This document shows, in pieces, positions 24,193 through 34,326 of a stretch of 64,000 bases of DNA. Every line of letters begins with the position of its first letter. Position 1 is the stretch's first letter. The notes under the pieces are model-generated. The model saw nothing but the letters and a program-made list of their open reading frames with translations, had not been told where the DNA came from and ran no database searches. The translations under genes were made by a program, and so were the position numbers. The stretch comes from Phaseolus vulgaris (lineage: Eukaryota > Streptophyta > Magnoliopsida > Fabales > Fabaceae): contig NC_023753.2 in the NCBI RefSeq assembly GCF_000499845.2, positions 26,256,202-26,320,201 of the forward strand. Reading direction: 5' to 3'.

Positions 24193-24542
24193 GTATGTCC
24201 TTAACATTTTTGCATGAAAATACTCTTTTGTGTCTTTGTTATTTGAAGCTAGTTATTGGTTTGAGGTGCAATATTCAAAGTGGTCTTTCCAATTTTGACA
24301 TGCAATATATTCAAATTGGGCTTTATACAATACTACATTATAAAATATTCAAATTCGATTTTCCAATTCTGAGACAAATTAGAACATTATTCGATTAAAA
24401 TATTGCTAATATGGTTAAATTAAATAAAATTGAAAAATAAAATAAAATAAAATCAAACACATAACATGTAATAATGAAACAAAACATAACTTGTAATGAA
24501 ATAAAAGTAACATTGTCATTCGCTGAAATATATTTGCGAAAT

Positions 24543-26480
24543 TAACTTGTTCATTAATCACAGATCTGTGGGTTGTACCTCAATATTAGCCTCAAAAATC
24601 AATTTTTCACCTTTCACGAAATGCATGCATCTTACAAAATTCTCTCCATCCAGCACCAAATTTAACAGAAGCTTTTGGAGGTAACCGTAGCCTGGGTTTC
24701 CGAATGAAATTGGCAAAAGAAACAGGAAGATCATAAAAGCCAAGTAACATATGTATAAATACAATTATCAAGTAATATAAAGTAAAATAAAACTTAAGAA
24801 ATGATGCAATAAAAAATTACCAGATGGCTTCATTGACACAGATAGTGTGATAGTGAAATGTGTTGAACCAAGTGGTGTTCAAGTTTTGAAGAATCGAAAT
24901 CCTTTTAAGGATGTTGAAGCCTTGGTTGTGCTTGATGTTGTTGTGCTGGTTTAGCTTAGTTCTGGGGTAGTTTATATGTTGTAATTCACCCTTTGATTAA
25001 ATCTAAAGCATTAGCATTCTCAATCTTTGTGAAAGTAAAATGTTTTCAAACTAAGTTAAAACAACTAATTGTTTTGTCGAAACAACCGATTGTTTATACT
25101 TAGGTGTTTTGAGGAAAAGATTGAAAACTGTTTTTAAAATGGTTGAACTGTTAAGTACCAAAACAACCGATTGATTCGAGGAAACAACCGATTGTTTGTT
25201 TTAGGACCATAACAGAAAAACTGTTTTATGTTTGACGAAGCTTTAAATGATTTAACTGCTTACGCTCCAGTCATTAAATGTTTTGACCAATCTTTTAATG
25301 CAATTTAAGAGTTTGTTAAGATTTGATAACAAACTACATCTTTGAATATATTCAGAAAAACATATTTGAGATTTAAGAATCTTTGACAAAGTTTTTACTA
25401 AGAGTTTGAGTTTTTCAAAGAGCTGAGATTGCTAAGAGTTTGTGATTGATCAAAGTGTATGGAATAGGATTCTGCTTGTATTGATTTCAGATTATCTTCT
25501 GTAACAAGTGTAATCCTTGTACTATGTTGAACAAGTATTCGTTTCTGTGTTTTGCTGACATTGGCTGTGTGTTCTTAAGGGGATCAAGATCAGCAATCTT
25601 AGTGTTGGTGTGTTGACCAAGGAGAGTGTGTTTCTTGAGGTGTTCAAGGTCATTCTCTTGGTTGTTGTGTAAGTGATCAAGGTGTGATTGCTTAGTGGAT
25701 TTCCTCAGGGTTTCTGAGAAGACTGAATGTAGCTCTGGGTTTGGAGTGAACCAGTATAAACAACTGTGTACAATCTCTCTATCTCTAACTCTTTAATTTC
25801 AGTTTATTTGTTGTTTGCTGGTATAAACAACTGATTGTTTCTACAAAACAACCGATTGTTTTTCTGGTACTACAACTTTTGCTTGCTGTTTTGGCGAACT
25901 GAATTTCTGAATCAATTGTTTCCTGAGATAAATTCATTCTAGTTTTGAAAAGTTTGTGAAAACCCTCTTTAAATAATTCACCCCCTCCCCCTCTAGTTTA
26001 AAGTCATCTTTTCTAACAAAATAAAGATACAGACCGTCAATGAGAGGGTAACAACTCTCGATATGATCATAAAATTTATTCACGATTGAAGAAGACGATC
26101 TTCCCTTAAACAAAGTAATCTTAAAACTGTTATTTCCTACATAATCAAAATATACAAAATAATTGCCACGAAGGCCATAAAATTTGTGAAATTGAGACCA
26201 TCCTCCAATGATCTCAGGAACACACAAGTCCATATTATACTTAACAATATGTTTATGCCCTTCGTTATCCACAAAAAACCAAGTTGGACCAGTTCAGACC
26301 CGAACTCGATTGCAAAAGCACGATCAACTAAACCATGATGTAATGGTAATATGAAATCCAAAAAAAATATAAGACAACACACCTCGTCTAACAGGTTCAT
26401 CGTTTGGAATTTTCCTTTCCTTTCCATTGTCAATGTCATCCAAATTTGGAAAATTTGGTATAAGTGGTGCTATAACAGAT
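24543..26480 (-). pseudogene. B3-domain gene split by a solo LTR and frameshifts
   Basis: On the minus strand an acidic leader exon (about 26460-26370, with NLPNLDDIDNGKERKIP) is followed by a B3 domain at 26355-26019. It reads VDRAFAIEFGSEL, then after a one-base shift KYNMDLCVPEIIGGWSQFH and YFDYVGNNSFKITLF. A 1158 bp solo LTR (24861-26018) interrupts the frame. Beyond it the second B3 domain resumes with FTITLSVSMKPSG (24855-24820), and after an intron with LPVSFANFIRK and GWREFCKMHAF, then another shift before GEKLIFEANIEVQPTDL and a stop near 24558. It is plainly a sister of the 19.2 kb gene. Two frameshifts plus the insertion make it dead. Confidence 0.78.
24861..26018 (+). mobile_element. 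Solo LTR A (1158 bp) inside the B3 pseudogene
   Basis: The unit begins TGTTGAACCAAG and ends TTCTAACA. The bases before it (AAATG, 24856-24860) and after it (AAATA, 26019-26023) agree at four of five positions, a decayed TSD. It is rich in AACAACCGATTG-type blocks and ends in a C-rich tract (CACCCCCTCCCCCTCTAG), as LTR B does. It is placed on plus only by the similarity of its C-rich end to known legume LTR ends. Confidence 0.78.
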
Positions 26481-26493
26481 AGTAAACAAATAT

Positions 26494-26900
26494 CTACATA
26501 TTAGCAGTAACATAGGGAATTGGCAATGGATTTAAATATTCATCAGAAACAATAAAATTAACAAATGAACACATTATAAATGACAATAAATCACAAATGT
26601 CAAAAATAGTAATGGTGAAAAAAGTAAAAAACAGAGAACCATAAGCAACCAAAAATGGTGAAAACATATTCATAAACATGTCAAAGGTTGCAACTTTGAT
26701 TAGAAATAGAGAACCAAAAAACCAATTTTTTTTTAGAAAAAGCATGAGAAAACATATTGACAAACAAAAAATGAAAGGATGGCAGAGAAGATCAAAGTTT
26801 GCAACTTTGATAAAAAAAATAGAGAACAAAATCAAAACAAAAAATTGAAGAAAGCTTTTGCATGTCAGAAAGAAAACTAATAGAATAGAAAAAAGGGAAT
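26494..26900. other. AT-rich spacer with a short direct duplication
   Basis: A segment around GTTGCAACTTTGATTAGAAA (about 26675-26725) is repeated at about 26785-26830. The 113-residue open frame here is low-complexity and hydrophobic and is not convincing. Confidence 0.45.
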
Positions 26901-26907
26901 AAAATAG

Positions 26908-27975
26908 TGTTGATCAAGGATGATCTTGAAGCTTTGATGTCTCTAAATCCATGGTGTTTGATGGATGGCTGGAGTTGTTGTGTGTGTGGATGGGTTTTGG
27001 GTAGAATATTGTGTAATCCACTCTTTGTTTGAATCTAAAACAGTTTGGAATCAAAACTTTTTTGAAAATTATTGTTTTATAAAGAAGTGGAAAAACAACC
27101 TGTTGTTTTGTCGTTTCAATCGGTTGTTTATCACTTAGATGTTTTTGAAAAGGGTTTGAAACTGTTTGACTTGGTTGACTTTGTTGTCAAGCCAATTCAA
27201 TCGGTTGTTTCGAGAATTCAATCGATTGTTTGTTGAAAATCCATAACAAAATTTCTGTTATGTTTGCAAATCAACTTTAAATGTTTTCTAACTGAATAGG
27301 CTCTTGCTTTAAATGTTTTTAACTACTTTTGGAGTATTTAAAAGAGGTTGTTATACTCTTTTAAAGTGAGATAACAATTTTGAGACATTTGTGAAAGTGT
27401 GAAAATAGATTTGAGTTTTAAAGATTTGCATTCAAGCTTTTGGATTTTCTCAAAGAAGTGGAATAGGATTGCTATAATCTTTTGATTTGATCTTCATCAG
27501 GTGCAATCCTTTTTGTATCTCTTGTATTTTTGAATATTGGTGTCTAGGTGCATAATCAAAGGGTGTTCTAATTTCTGTGGTGTTGGTGTGCCAAAAGAAG
27601 TGTGTGTCTTGAGTTGTTCAAGGTCACTTCTTTGGTGGTGTGTTTGTAATCTGGATTTTGATTGCATAGTAGATACCCAGTAGTTTTTGGGGACTAGATG
27701 TAGCTCTTGGTGTAAGAGTGAACCAGTATAAATCTGTTTGTGTGATTCTCTCTTTCCCTGATCTCACATATATCTGTTTTAAGTTGTTTTTATTAACGGC
27801 TGATAAAAACAACCGGTTGATTTTCTGAAAATCAACTAAAACAGCTTTCTGCATTGTTTTCCATAGTTTCATTGTCTGTGATTCTTCATTGCCCTTCATT
27901 ATACCTTCAAAGTTTGCAAAAATCTTACATAAACAATTGATCCCCCCCTCTTGTTTAAGGTCATATATTCTAACA
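26908..27975 (+). mobile_element. Solo LTR B (1068 bp), TSD AATAG
   Basis: It runs from TGTTGATCAAGG to ATTCTAACA with a perfect 5 bp target duplication AATAG at 26903-26907 and 27976-27980. It is the same family as LTR A: shared features are the CAATCGGTTGTTT/AACCGATTG blocks, a GGTCACTTCTTTGG/GGTCATTCTCTTGG segment and the C-rich end. There is no internal sequence, so it arose by recombination between the LTRs of a full element. Confidence 0.88.
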
Positions 27976-28189
27976 AATAGAACCTGAACAGTTGCAGGGC
28001 CTTGTTTTTGAACGCATGGAGGATCTGTTTGCCATATTTGAAAGAAATAAGCAAAAGAAGACAGTAGATAAAAATAACAATGCAAAAGTGGGAAACTGAA
28101 AAAGGTGTTTTAGATGATATCCCAGACTACTGCTTATAAGTATAGATTTTAATTTTAATAATCAAATATTATTATTAATATTAAAATTA

Positions 28190-28335
28190 TAATATAATAA
28201 TAATCATCATAATCTTAATTTAATAATAATAATAATAATCATAATTTTAATATAATAATAATAACCATAATCTTAATATAATAATAATAATCATAATCTT
28301 AATATAATAATAATCATAATATTAATATAATAAAT
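28190..28335. repeat. AAT-rich minisatellite
   Basis: About five imperfect units of (AAT)n-CATAATCTTAATAT, with unit length 20-30 bp, are laid head to tail. Confidence 0.85.
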
Positions 28336-28679
28336 TTTTTGATGAAGTTTATTAACCTTTAAAAGAGATAATGATTGACTACAATACTACTATTTGGTAT
28401 AACTCATCTTATGTTCAATTATGAATCTATACTTAGAAATATTTTCATATTATTCCATTTTATTCATTAATTCTTAGGCCTTCTAATTTATTCAATGTTC
28501 ATAAAATGATTAAAATAATATTGAATGGAAATCAATGTCATTATATTTTTTTATTTTCTTATATCATCTAAATGTAATGTTATATTATTAACATGTGGTT
28601 TCTAAAACACAATGCAATAGAAAATAGTTTCCAAACAATGACAAAATATTCATATCTTTACACAAAACAAAGGAATTGA

Positions 28680-28950
28680 CCTTTACATCAAAATTTGATT
28701 TTACATTAATATAGATTTCTTTCATCAAAGTATACAAAATGTCTCTTTACACAATCAAAGAAATCTTTTATCTTGGTATCAATCATATAAATCAAATTAC
28801 CTTGAACATAATCTAAACATTTTACATAAAAAAATTGATTTTACATTGATATAGACTTCTTTCATCAGAGTATCAAAAATATGTCTTTAAACAGTCAAAG
28901 AATTCTTTGATCCTTGTATCAATCCTACAAATGAAAGTTCTTTGATCCTA
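28680..28950. repeat. Two direct copies of a repeat of about 110 bp
   Basis: TTGATTTTACATT(A/G)ATATAGA starts each copy (about 28695 and 28838). Both go on through CTTTCATCA(A/G)AGTAT, a TCAAAGAA segment and TATCAATC. The spacing is about 143 bp. Confidence 0.75.
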
Positions 28951-29029
28951 CAGATTGTTCTTTTTCAAATGCAACTTACACAATAAAGTCTAATAAACCA
29001 ATATAAAGCAATATCTAAATATTAGCAGT

Positions 29030-30150
29030 AACCAATATGACAAATGTCAAAACCAATAACAATGGACAATTCAAATTCAAAAAGAAATTACCTTTTAGGT
29101 GCTTTATGATTCTTTACACCACGTTCTGGAAAAACAATGGCCCCCAAATACACCCAAAGAAAACCCTATTAAATTCAGTGCAGAAGAAAACATGTGACAA
29201 AACCATTATCAATATGAAAATCATCCAACTTGCAGCAAAACAAGGAGGAAGAAAAAAACTAAACATCATATGAATTGAATCGATGAATCCAATGAGAAGA
29301 ATCCCAAAACAAATTGAAAATAAATATGAAATGCACCGCAACAAACCATGAAAAAAATTAAACTCAACAGTAATGACGAAAAACAAACACACTGGATAAG
29401 TTAGATGAGATGAACAAATCAGAAGAAAAAATTAGATGAATAAATAAAAATATCAAAAAGCCAAAAATGAGAAATAAGATGAACACATGCTTACAAACCT
29501 CGAACACGAACTCAACAAAAATGAGGTAAAATACATTGAAAAAGTTGAATCAGATGAACAAATCAAAAGAACAAAATATCAGAAAGGCAAAAATAAAGAG
29601 AAATGAAATGAACACATGCTTACAACCCTTGAACACAAACTCAATCCTAGAAACGATATAAAAGATTACCTCGTTCAATGTCAAATGAAAAAAACAAAAC
29701 CGAACAGATATGAAATAATGGCTCTATACAACACTATATATATAGTGAAAAACAATCATCATTGTCATTTCAAATTTCAAAAGCACGCGCCATTTCTAAA
29801 TGTATAATGGTGTTTTTGGACAAAAATGCTTTCAAATACGGCATCTCTGAAGTTGCCGAAATGGTGAAATGGAGTAAAGGAGAGTAATCAGGTTTTAGAG
29901 ACAGATAGAATGGGAAAAGCGGAAAAAAATGCTAGAAATCGGAAATTCAAATTCAAATTCAAAAACCATTACCTGAAGGGTGTTGTGACATTGTTCTACA
30001 ACATTTGTTGGAATCGACATTGCACAACCATTCACGAAAAAGGAAAAGCCATGTTCAAAAACCCTAACTTAGTTGCTTCAGAGAGAGAGGACTGCAGAAA
30101 CAAAATGAAAGAGATTGGGGTAAGAGAGAGAATGGGAAAAAAGTGAGTTT
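29030..30150. repeat. Internally repeated region: leader-like blocks and a duplicated spacer
   Basis: Two diverged copies of a block starting (A)ATTCAAATTCAAAAA are found at about 29062-29180 and 29938-30060. Each would have a splice-donor-like CAG/GTAA edge if read on the minus strand. Between them a segment of about 127 bp is duplicated (about 29402-29510 and 29532-29640, ending ATGAACACATGCTTACAA). Open frames on both strands are short and lack homology known to me. Confidence 0.5.
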
Positions 30151-30356
30151 TAAAACATTGGGCCGATTTTGCACCAGCTGAAGCAAGGGCCCGTTTTGTT
30201 CACACAAAAAAAATAAAAAAATGTCACATTGCGACACGTGTCAAACTTTCTTCTTTCAGTAAATATAAATTTTGGTTTTTTTTTCAAAAAAATGTGAGAA
30301 CGTCACGTGTAGAAAGTTTCCTTGTTGTGCTCCCTCAAATGTTATAAGTATAGGTT

Positions 30357-30819
30357 CCTACACAAGTCCAATATCAAGATAATGAATTATCCATTAACCA
30401 TAAATTAGACAATTTTATTCGGTATATTTTTTTCAATTAGTTTTAGAGTCTTAATTTATATCTAATTTGCATGGAATAGTCAACATATGGACAAGTTCAT
30501 CTCTCCAAACTCTTCTAAAATGGAAGACATCGTCCTCTACAACGATTTGTAGAAGCCTTTAAAAAAAAAGGAAAGGACGAAACAAAAGGTCAAATTAGAT
30601 GAATTGAAAAATTGTTGTACAAATATGATAATGAGTAAATGAAAGTAGTTTTCATGAGTTGTAACAAGAATCATATATGAAACACATTAAGGATGAAACC
30701 CTCCACATACATAAGGAAAGAAAAAAAAAATGTAATGTATAAAACCTTTATGATTAGTGTTTTAAGTGAAAAATAAATGTTATAATTTCTTTAATAAAAT
30801 TACCTTTTTCTCATAAATA
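30357..30819. other. AT-rich spacer
   Basis: I see no gene or clear element in this stretch. Confidence 0.5.
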
Positions 30820-30822
30820 TAC

Positions 30823-31197
30823 CACTATAAGAAAATCATAAAATAGAAACCAATTTTAGAAACAAAAAATAATTAGTTGTTATAGTGACTAAATTAGAAA
30901 CCATTTTAGAGACTACTTTTTTTTTCTAAATTAGTCTTTATTATTGTTAAATGGTTTCTAAATTGGTATCTAATTAGCAACCAAGGTTTTTGCTACCAAA
31001 TTTAGAATCTAAATAATTGGTAGTTAAAACTTTGGTTGCTAATTAGATACCAATTTAGAAACTATTTAACAATAATATAAACTAATTTAGAAACCAATTT
31101 TTTTTAGTTTTTAAAATAGTTTCTAATTTAGTCATTATAACAACTAATTATTTTTTGTTTCTAAAATTAGTTTCTATTTCATGATTTTCTTGTAGTG
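30823..31197. mobile_element. CACTA-type MITE, 375 bp, TSD TAC
   Basis: The element begins CACTATAAGAAAATCAT and ends ATGATTTTCTTGTAGTG, its near-perfect complement. The pairing continues through most of both arms (TAGAAAC.., ATAATTAGTTGTTATA.., CTAAATTAGAAACC..), so almost the whole unit is one large inverted repeat. A 3 bp duplication TAC lies at 30820-30822 and 31198-31200. CACTA ends with a 3 bp TSD place it in the CACTA superfamily as a non-autonomous MITE. Confidence 0.92.
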
Positions 31198-31200
31198 TAC

Positions 31201-32330
31201 TATTATGGATTCTTAAAAAATGGTTAGTAATTTTTTCTTTTTAATTTATGATTTATATTCTAAAAACCAATTAAAAAAATATTTTAGAAATAGGATAAAT
31301 TTTCGATTTTAAACAAATTATCTCTATACTCACGTTTATATAAACAATTTAATCATTATTTAATAATATAATTAATAAATACATTTTATTGCATAAATTA
31401 TTGTATAAAACAAACATTTGATAATTTGTGTTTTTAAGATAAGAATTTAAAAAATTTAAAGATAGAAGTATGAAAAAATAAAAATGCAAAAACTTAAAAA
31501 GAATACGAAAACCTTAAATAAGAGTAAAAGAGAGATAAAATGTTGACGAAGAAATACACAATGTATTCAATTTTTTTGATAATCATTAATTCTGAGCGTT
31601 TTCATACATAAGTTTACAAATATATTCTTATGCCTAAACAAACTTATTCTTATGCTTTCAATTGTGTCTTTCTCTCAAGTGTTTACACTCTTAATTGTGT
31701 CCTTTCTTAGTAGCTTCAACTATTATCTTCTAACACCTAAAATGCTACCTTAGAAGAGGTGAGTATCAAGAAGTAACTAAAAAGTTAAAAAATTTCAATT
31801 CCGCTTAAGAGTAAGAAGCAATAATTAAGAATAGGTCAACAACTTAAAATGAAAAAATAAGAATAAAAATCTCAAAGTAATTAAAAAAAATATTAAAAAA
31901 TGAATTTTAATCCTAACTCAACCTATAAAACCAACTTATTAGATGATATGAAATACTCTAATATCTAGTTAATGTGAGATTTCAAAAAAATAACAATAGA
32001 AGAAGTATTTTTAAAGTGAATCATACTTGATACTTGGTATCTAATTGATATGCCAACAAGTAAAGTTCTTATTCAATATAATTAGATTTATTGTATCAAG
32101 CGTCACATAATAGCATTATTGAGATTTTCGGTTCGTGTCTAAAGGATACACTCGAAGAGGGAGTTGATTTCTTATTTACCATTTCTCTCTGCATTAAATT
32201 TACAATTGTGTGTCTTCTTCTTGCTTTTTTTTTTTCCATTTAGAACTGATATATATTATGTCTTTCTTCATAATGACTAGTGTTTTATAAAGCTACTTTC
32301 TAGTGTTATTTATACTTAACCTAATTGAAT
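31201..32330. other. AT-rich spacer with a decayed TRIM-like LTR
   Basis: No gene is seen. At about 31895-31990 the blocks CCTAACTCAACCTATAAAAC and CTAGTTAATGTGAGAT show a degraded relative of the solo LTR at 13921; its ends and TSD are lost. Confidence 0.55.
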
Positions 32331-32339
32331 TTTTTTTTT

Positions 32340-32870
32340 GTCTCACCAAATACTTGTATGGCTTAAAACAAGTTAGTTGTAAGTGGTTTACCTAGTTATC
32401 TTTCTCTTTACAATCCATAGGTTTTATTCATTCACAATATGATATTTTTTATTCATAAAGAAAACTACTAATTCCTTCACAATTATTCTTATTTATGTTG
32501 ATGATGCAATATTTATTTGGAAATTCAAAATCTGACATTACTTCATTCCAGCATCATCTTCACACCACTTTTCGTATTAAATACCTTGTAAATCTTAAGC
32601 ACTTCCTCAACCTAAAAAATTCTTGATCTCACAAAAGAATTAAACTTTATCATCACAAATATGCTCTAAATATCATTGTTGATTCTGGTTTTTTTGGTTG
32701 TCAAGCCTATAACCCTTTTGTGTAAAAAAGAATAATAAACTCCTATATGTCACTAATGTTCTCTCTCACTATTACAAGACTTATTGTTTTTATGTCCAAA
32801 CTTTGAGTAAATTTATGCAACCTTCTACTATCATAAGTGTGAAACAAGTAGTGATATTCTCTAAGATATA
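32340..32870 (+). pseudogene. Copia reverse transcriptase relic
   Basis: In several frames this reads as a copia RT: LYGLKQVSCKWFT, a trace of the YVDDA box (the plus-strand ATTTATGTTGATGATGCA), KYLVNLKHFLNL, and HHKYALNIIVDSGFFGC. Stops and indels interrupt it throughout. No LTR, gag or integrase is linked, so it is a stranded fragment unrelated in position to the two larger copia elements. Confidence 0.78.
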
Positions 32871-32879
32871 AAAGCAACA

Positions 32880-34139
32880 CTACCATAAGGTTTATTCTTT
32901 TTTACAATTAAGTTTTTTAAAAAATGCATAAAAAACTAATGTAATGTATTTATATTAATTTTATATAATCTATAATAATAAAAATCTCATAAAATAAATA
33001 TAAATATTCTATTTTTGCACAAAATTTATTGTTATATTGCCTATAATATGATATAAAATTATCTTGTATCCTATTAATGAGAAACATTAAATTAAAATAT
33101 ATACAATATTATATACAAACAGAAACACAAGTGTATGCGCTGTGTCCGCATTTTTTATACATTTTCAAAGTCATAATATTACTACAACAATAAAGAAAAA
33201 AAAAACGATGCAATACTCTATATTTATTAATAATTCTCAATTTAATGGAACAAATAAATAAAAGGAGATGAAAGAATGATCAATTTGATAAAGAGGAATA
33301 AAAAGTGAACTTATCAAGAAGAGAGTGTGAACATTGCCCCCAACAATGACTTTAATGATTTGGTTACGAAAGGCAGGACAAACAACAAGTTACCATTACA
33401 AATCCAAGTTACTAGGAAGAATAGATGATCCGTGAAGAAGGATGTAATTGGAGTGAAGAAGAATAAGTTGTTTTGATCCTCGTTCACATCTCCATCCTGA
33501 TCGCCCACGCGAGGCATTTGAAAATGGTTGTCTGCCACATGCTGTTGACGAAGGTCACAGTCACATATTGAGTTATAGGTGAAAAAATCGTTGTTGCCCT
33601 TCATTCATATTTTTTTTGCAAAGAAATAATAAGAAACCATAAATAAGAAGGAATAACAACTATGATTTTTAAGATAAATGAAGATATGGAAAAATAACTA
33701 CTCCATGTCGTACAAAACGTTTAATCAACCGATCCACATTCAACATTTAAAATTCGTAACTGTTTTTTACAAAATGATAAAATATTAGTTTTAAAAATAA
33801 AAAATATAAACAGTTTCCAATTAATTATAAAAATAATTAGTTATTTATTAAATATTTAAAAAATAATAAAATGACTGAAATGTCCAAAATAAAACAATAA
33901 AATAAATATTAATATAAAAGTAAAATTGATAAACACAAAAAAGCTAGAAAAATTTCATTTATATATAAGTATTCAAATAAAATAACTTAGAAACTATATA
34001 CTATTTGAGAAAAATAAAATTCACACTTTCATTATCTATCGTATTTATATATATTAGTAGATACAATCTGCTATTACTAAACTAATTGTATTATATTACA
34101 AAATAGACATGTCATTAGTAAACTAATCCACATTACAAA

Positions 34140-34140
<1 letters not shown>
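32880..34140. other. AT-rich spacer; one doubtful open frame
   Basis: A 96-residue minus-strand frame (33314-33604) is open and less AT-rich than its surroundings, with a polar start (HVADNHFQMPRVGDQDGDVN) and a hydrophobic end. I recognise no family and see no second exon, so it is left unassigned. Confidence 0.3.

Positions 34141-34186
<46 letters not shown>
34141..34186. repeat. (TA)n microsatellite
   Basis: About 21 TA units precede the promoter of the gene starting at 34327. Confidence 0.9.
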
Positions 34187-34187
<1 letters not shown>

Positions 34188-34233
34188 GTATAAAAAAATG
34201 TTACATGCGTGCGGATCTGTGACTCACGTGCCG

Positions 34234-34245
34234 TTTGGCGCCAAA
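34234..34245. promoter_or_regulatory. Palindromic E2F binding site
   Basis: TTTGGCGCCAAA is a perfect palindrome made of two overlapping TTTSGCGC-type E2F consensus sites. It stands 82 bp before the ATG of the next gene, where transcription should begin. E2F/DP factors switch on S-phase, replication and repair genes in plants, so this site suggests cell-cycle control. That it is bound is inferred. Confidence 0.7.
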
Positions 34246-34326
34246 TCCAGTTTCTTCTTCTCACTGCGAGTAGCGAATTGTGTTGCAGAGCGTGCGATGT
34301 GTTCTGTGTAGTTTGCGAGCATTGCA

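Noticed and set aside
24861..27975. LTR A and LTR B as the two ends of one retrotransposon
   Set aside because: Each has its own flanking duplication, and the interval holds B3 pseudogene sequence rather than retroelement genes, primer site or purine tract.
27624..28085. A 153-residue open frame on the minus strand
   Set aside because: It runs across the edge of solo LTR B into flanking DNA, so it is an accident of the insertion. No family motif is seen.
33314..33604. A 96-residue minus-strand frame with a polar start and hydrophobic end
   Set aside because: Protein-like in part, but there is no known motif, partner exon or promoter. Kept as doubtful only.
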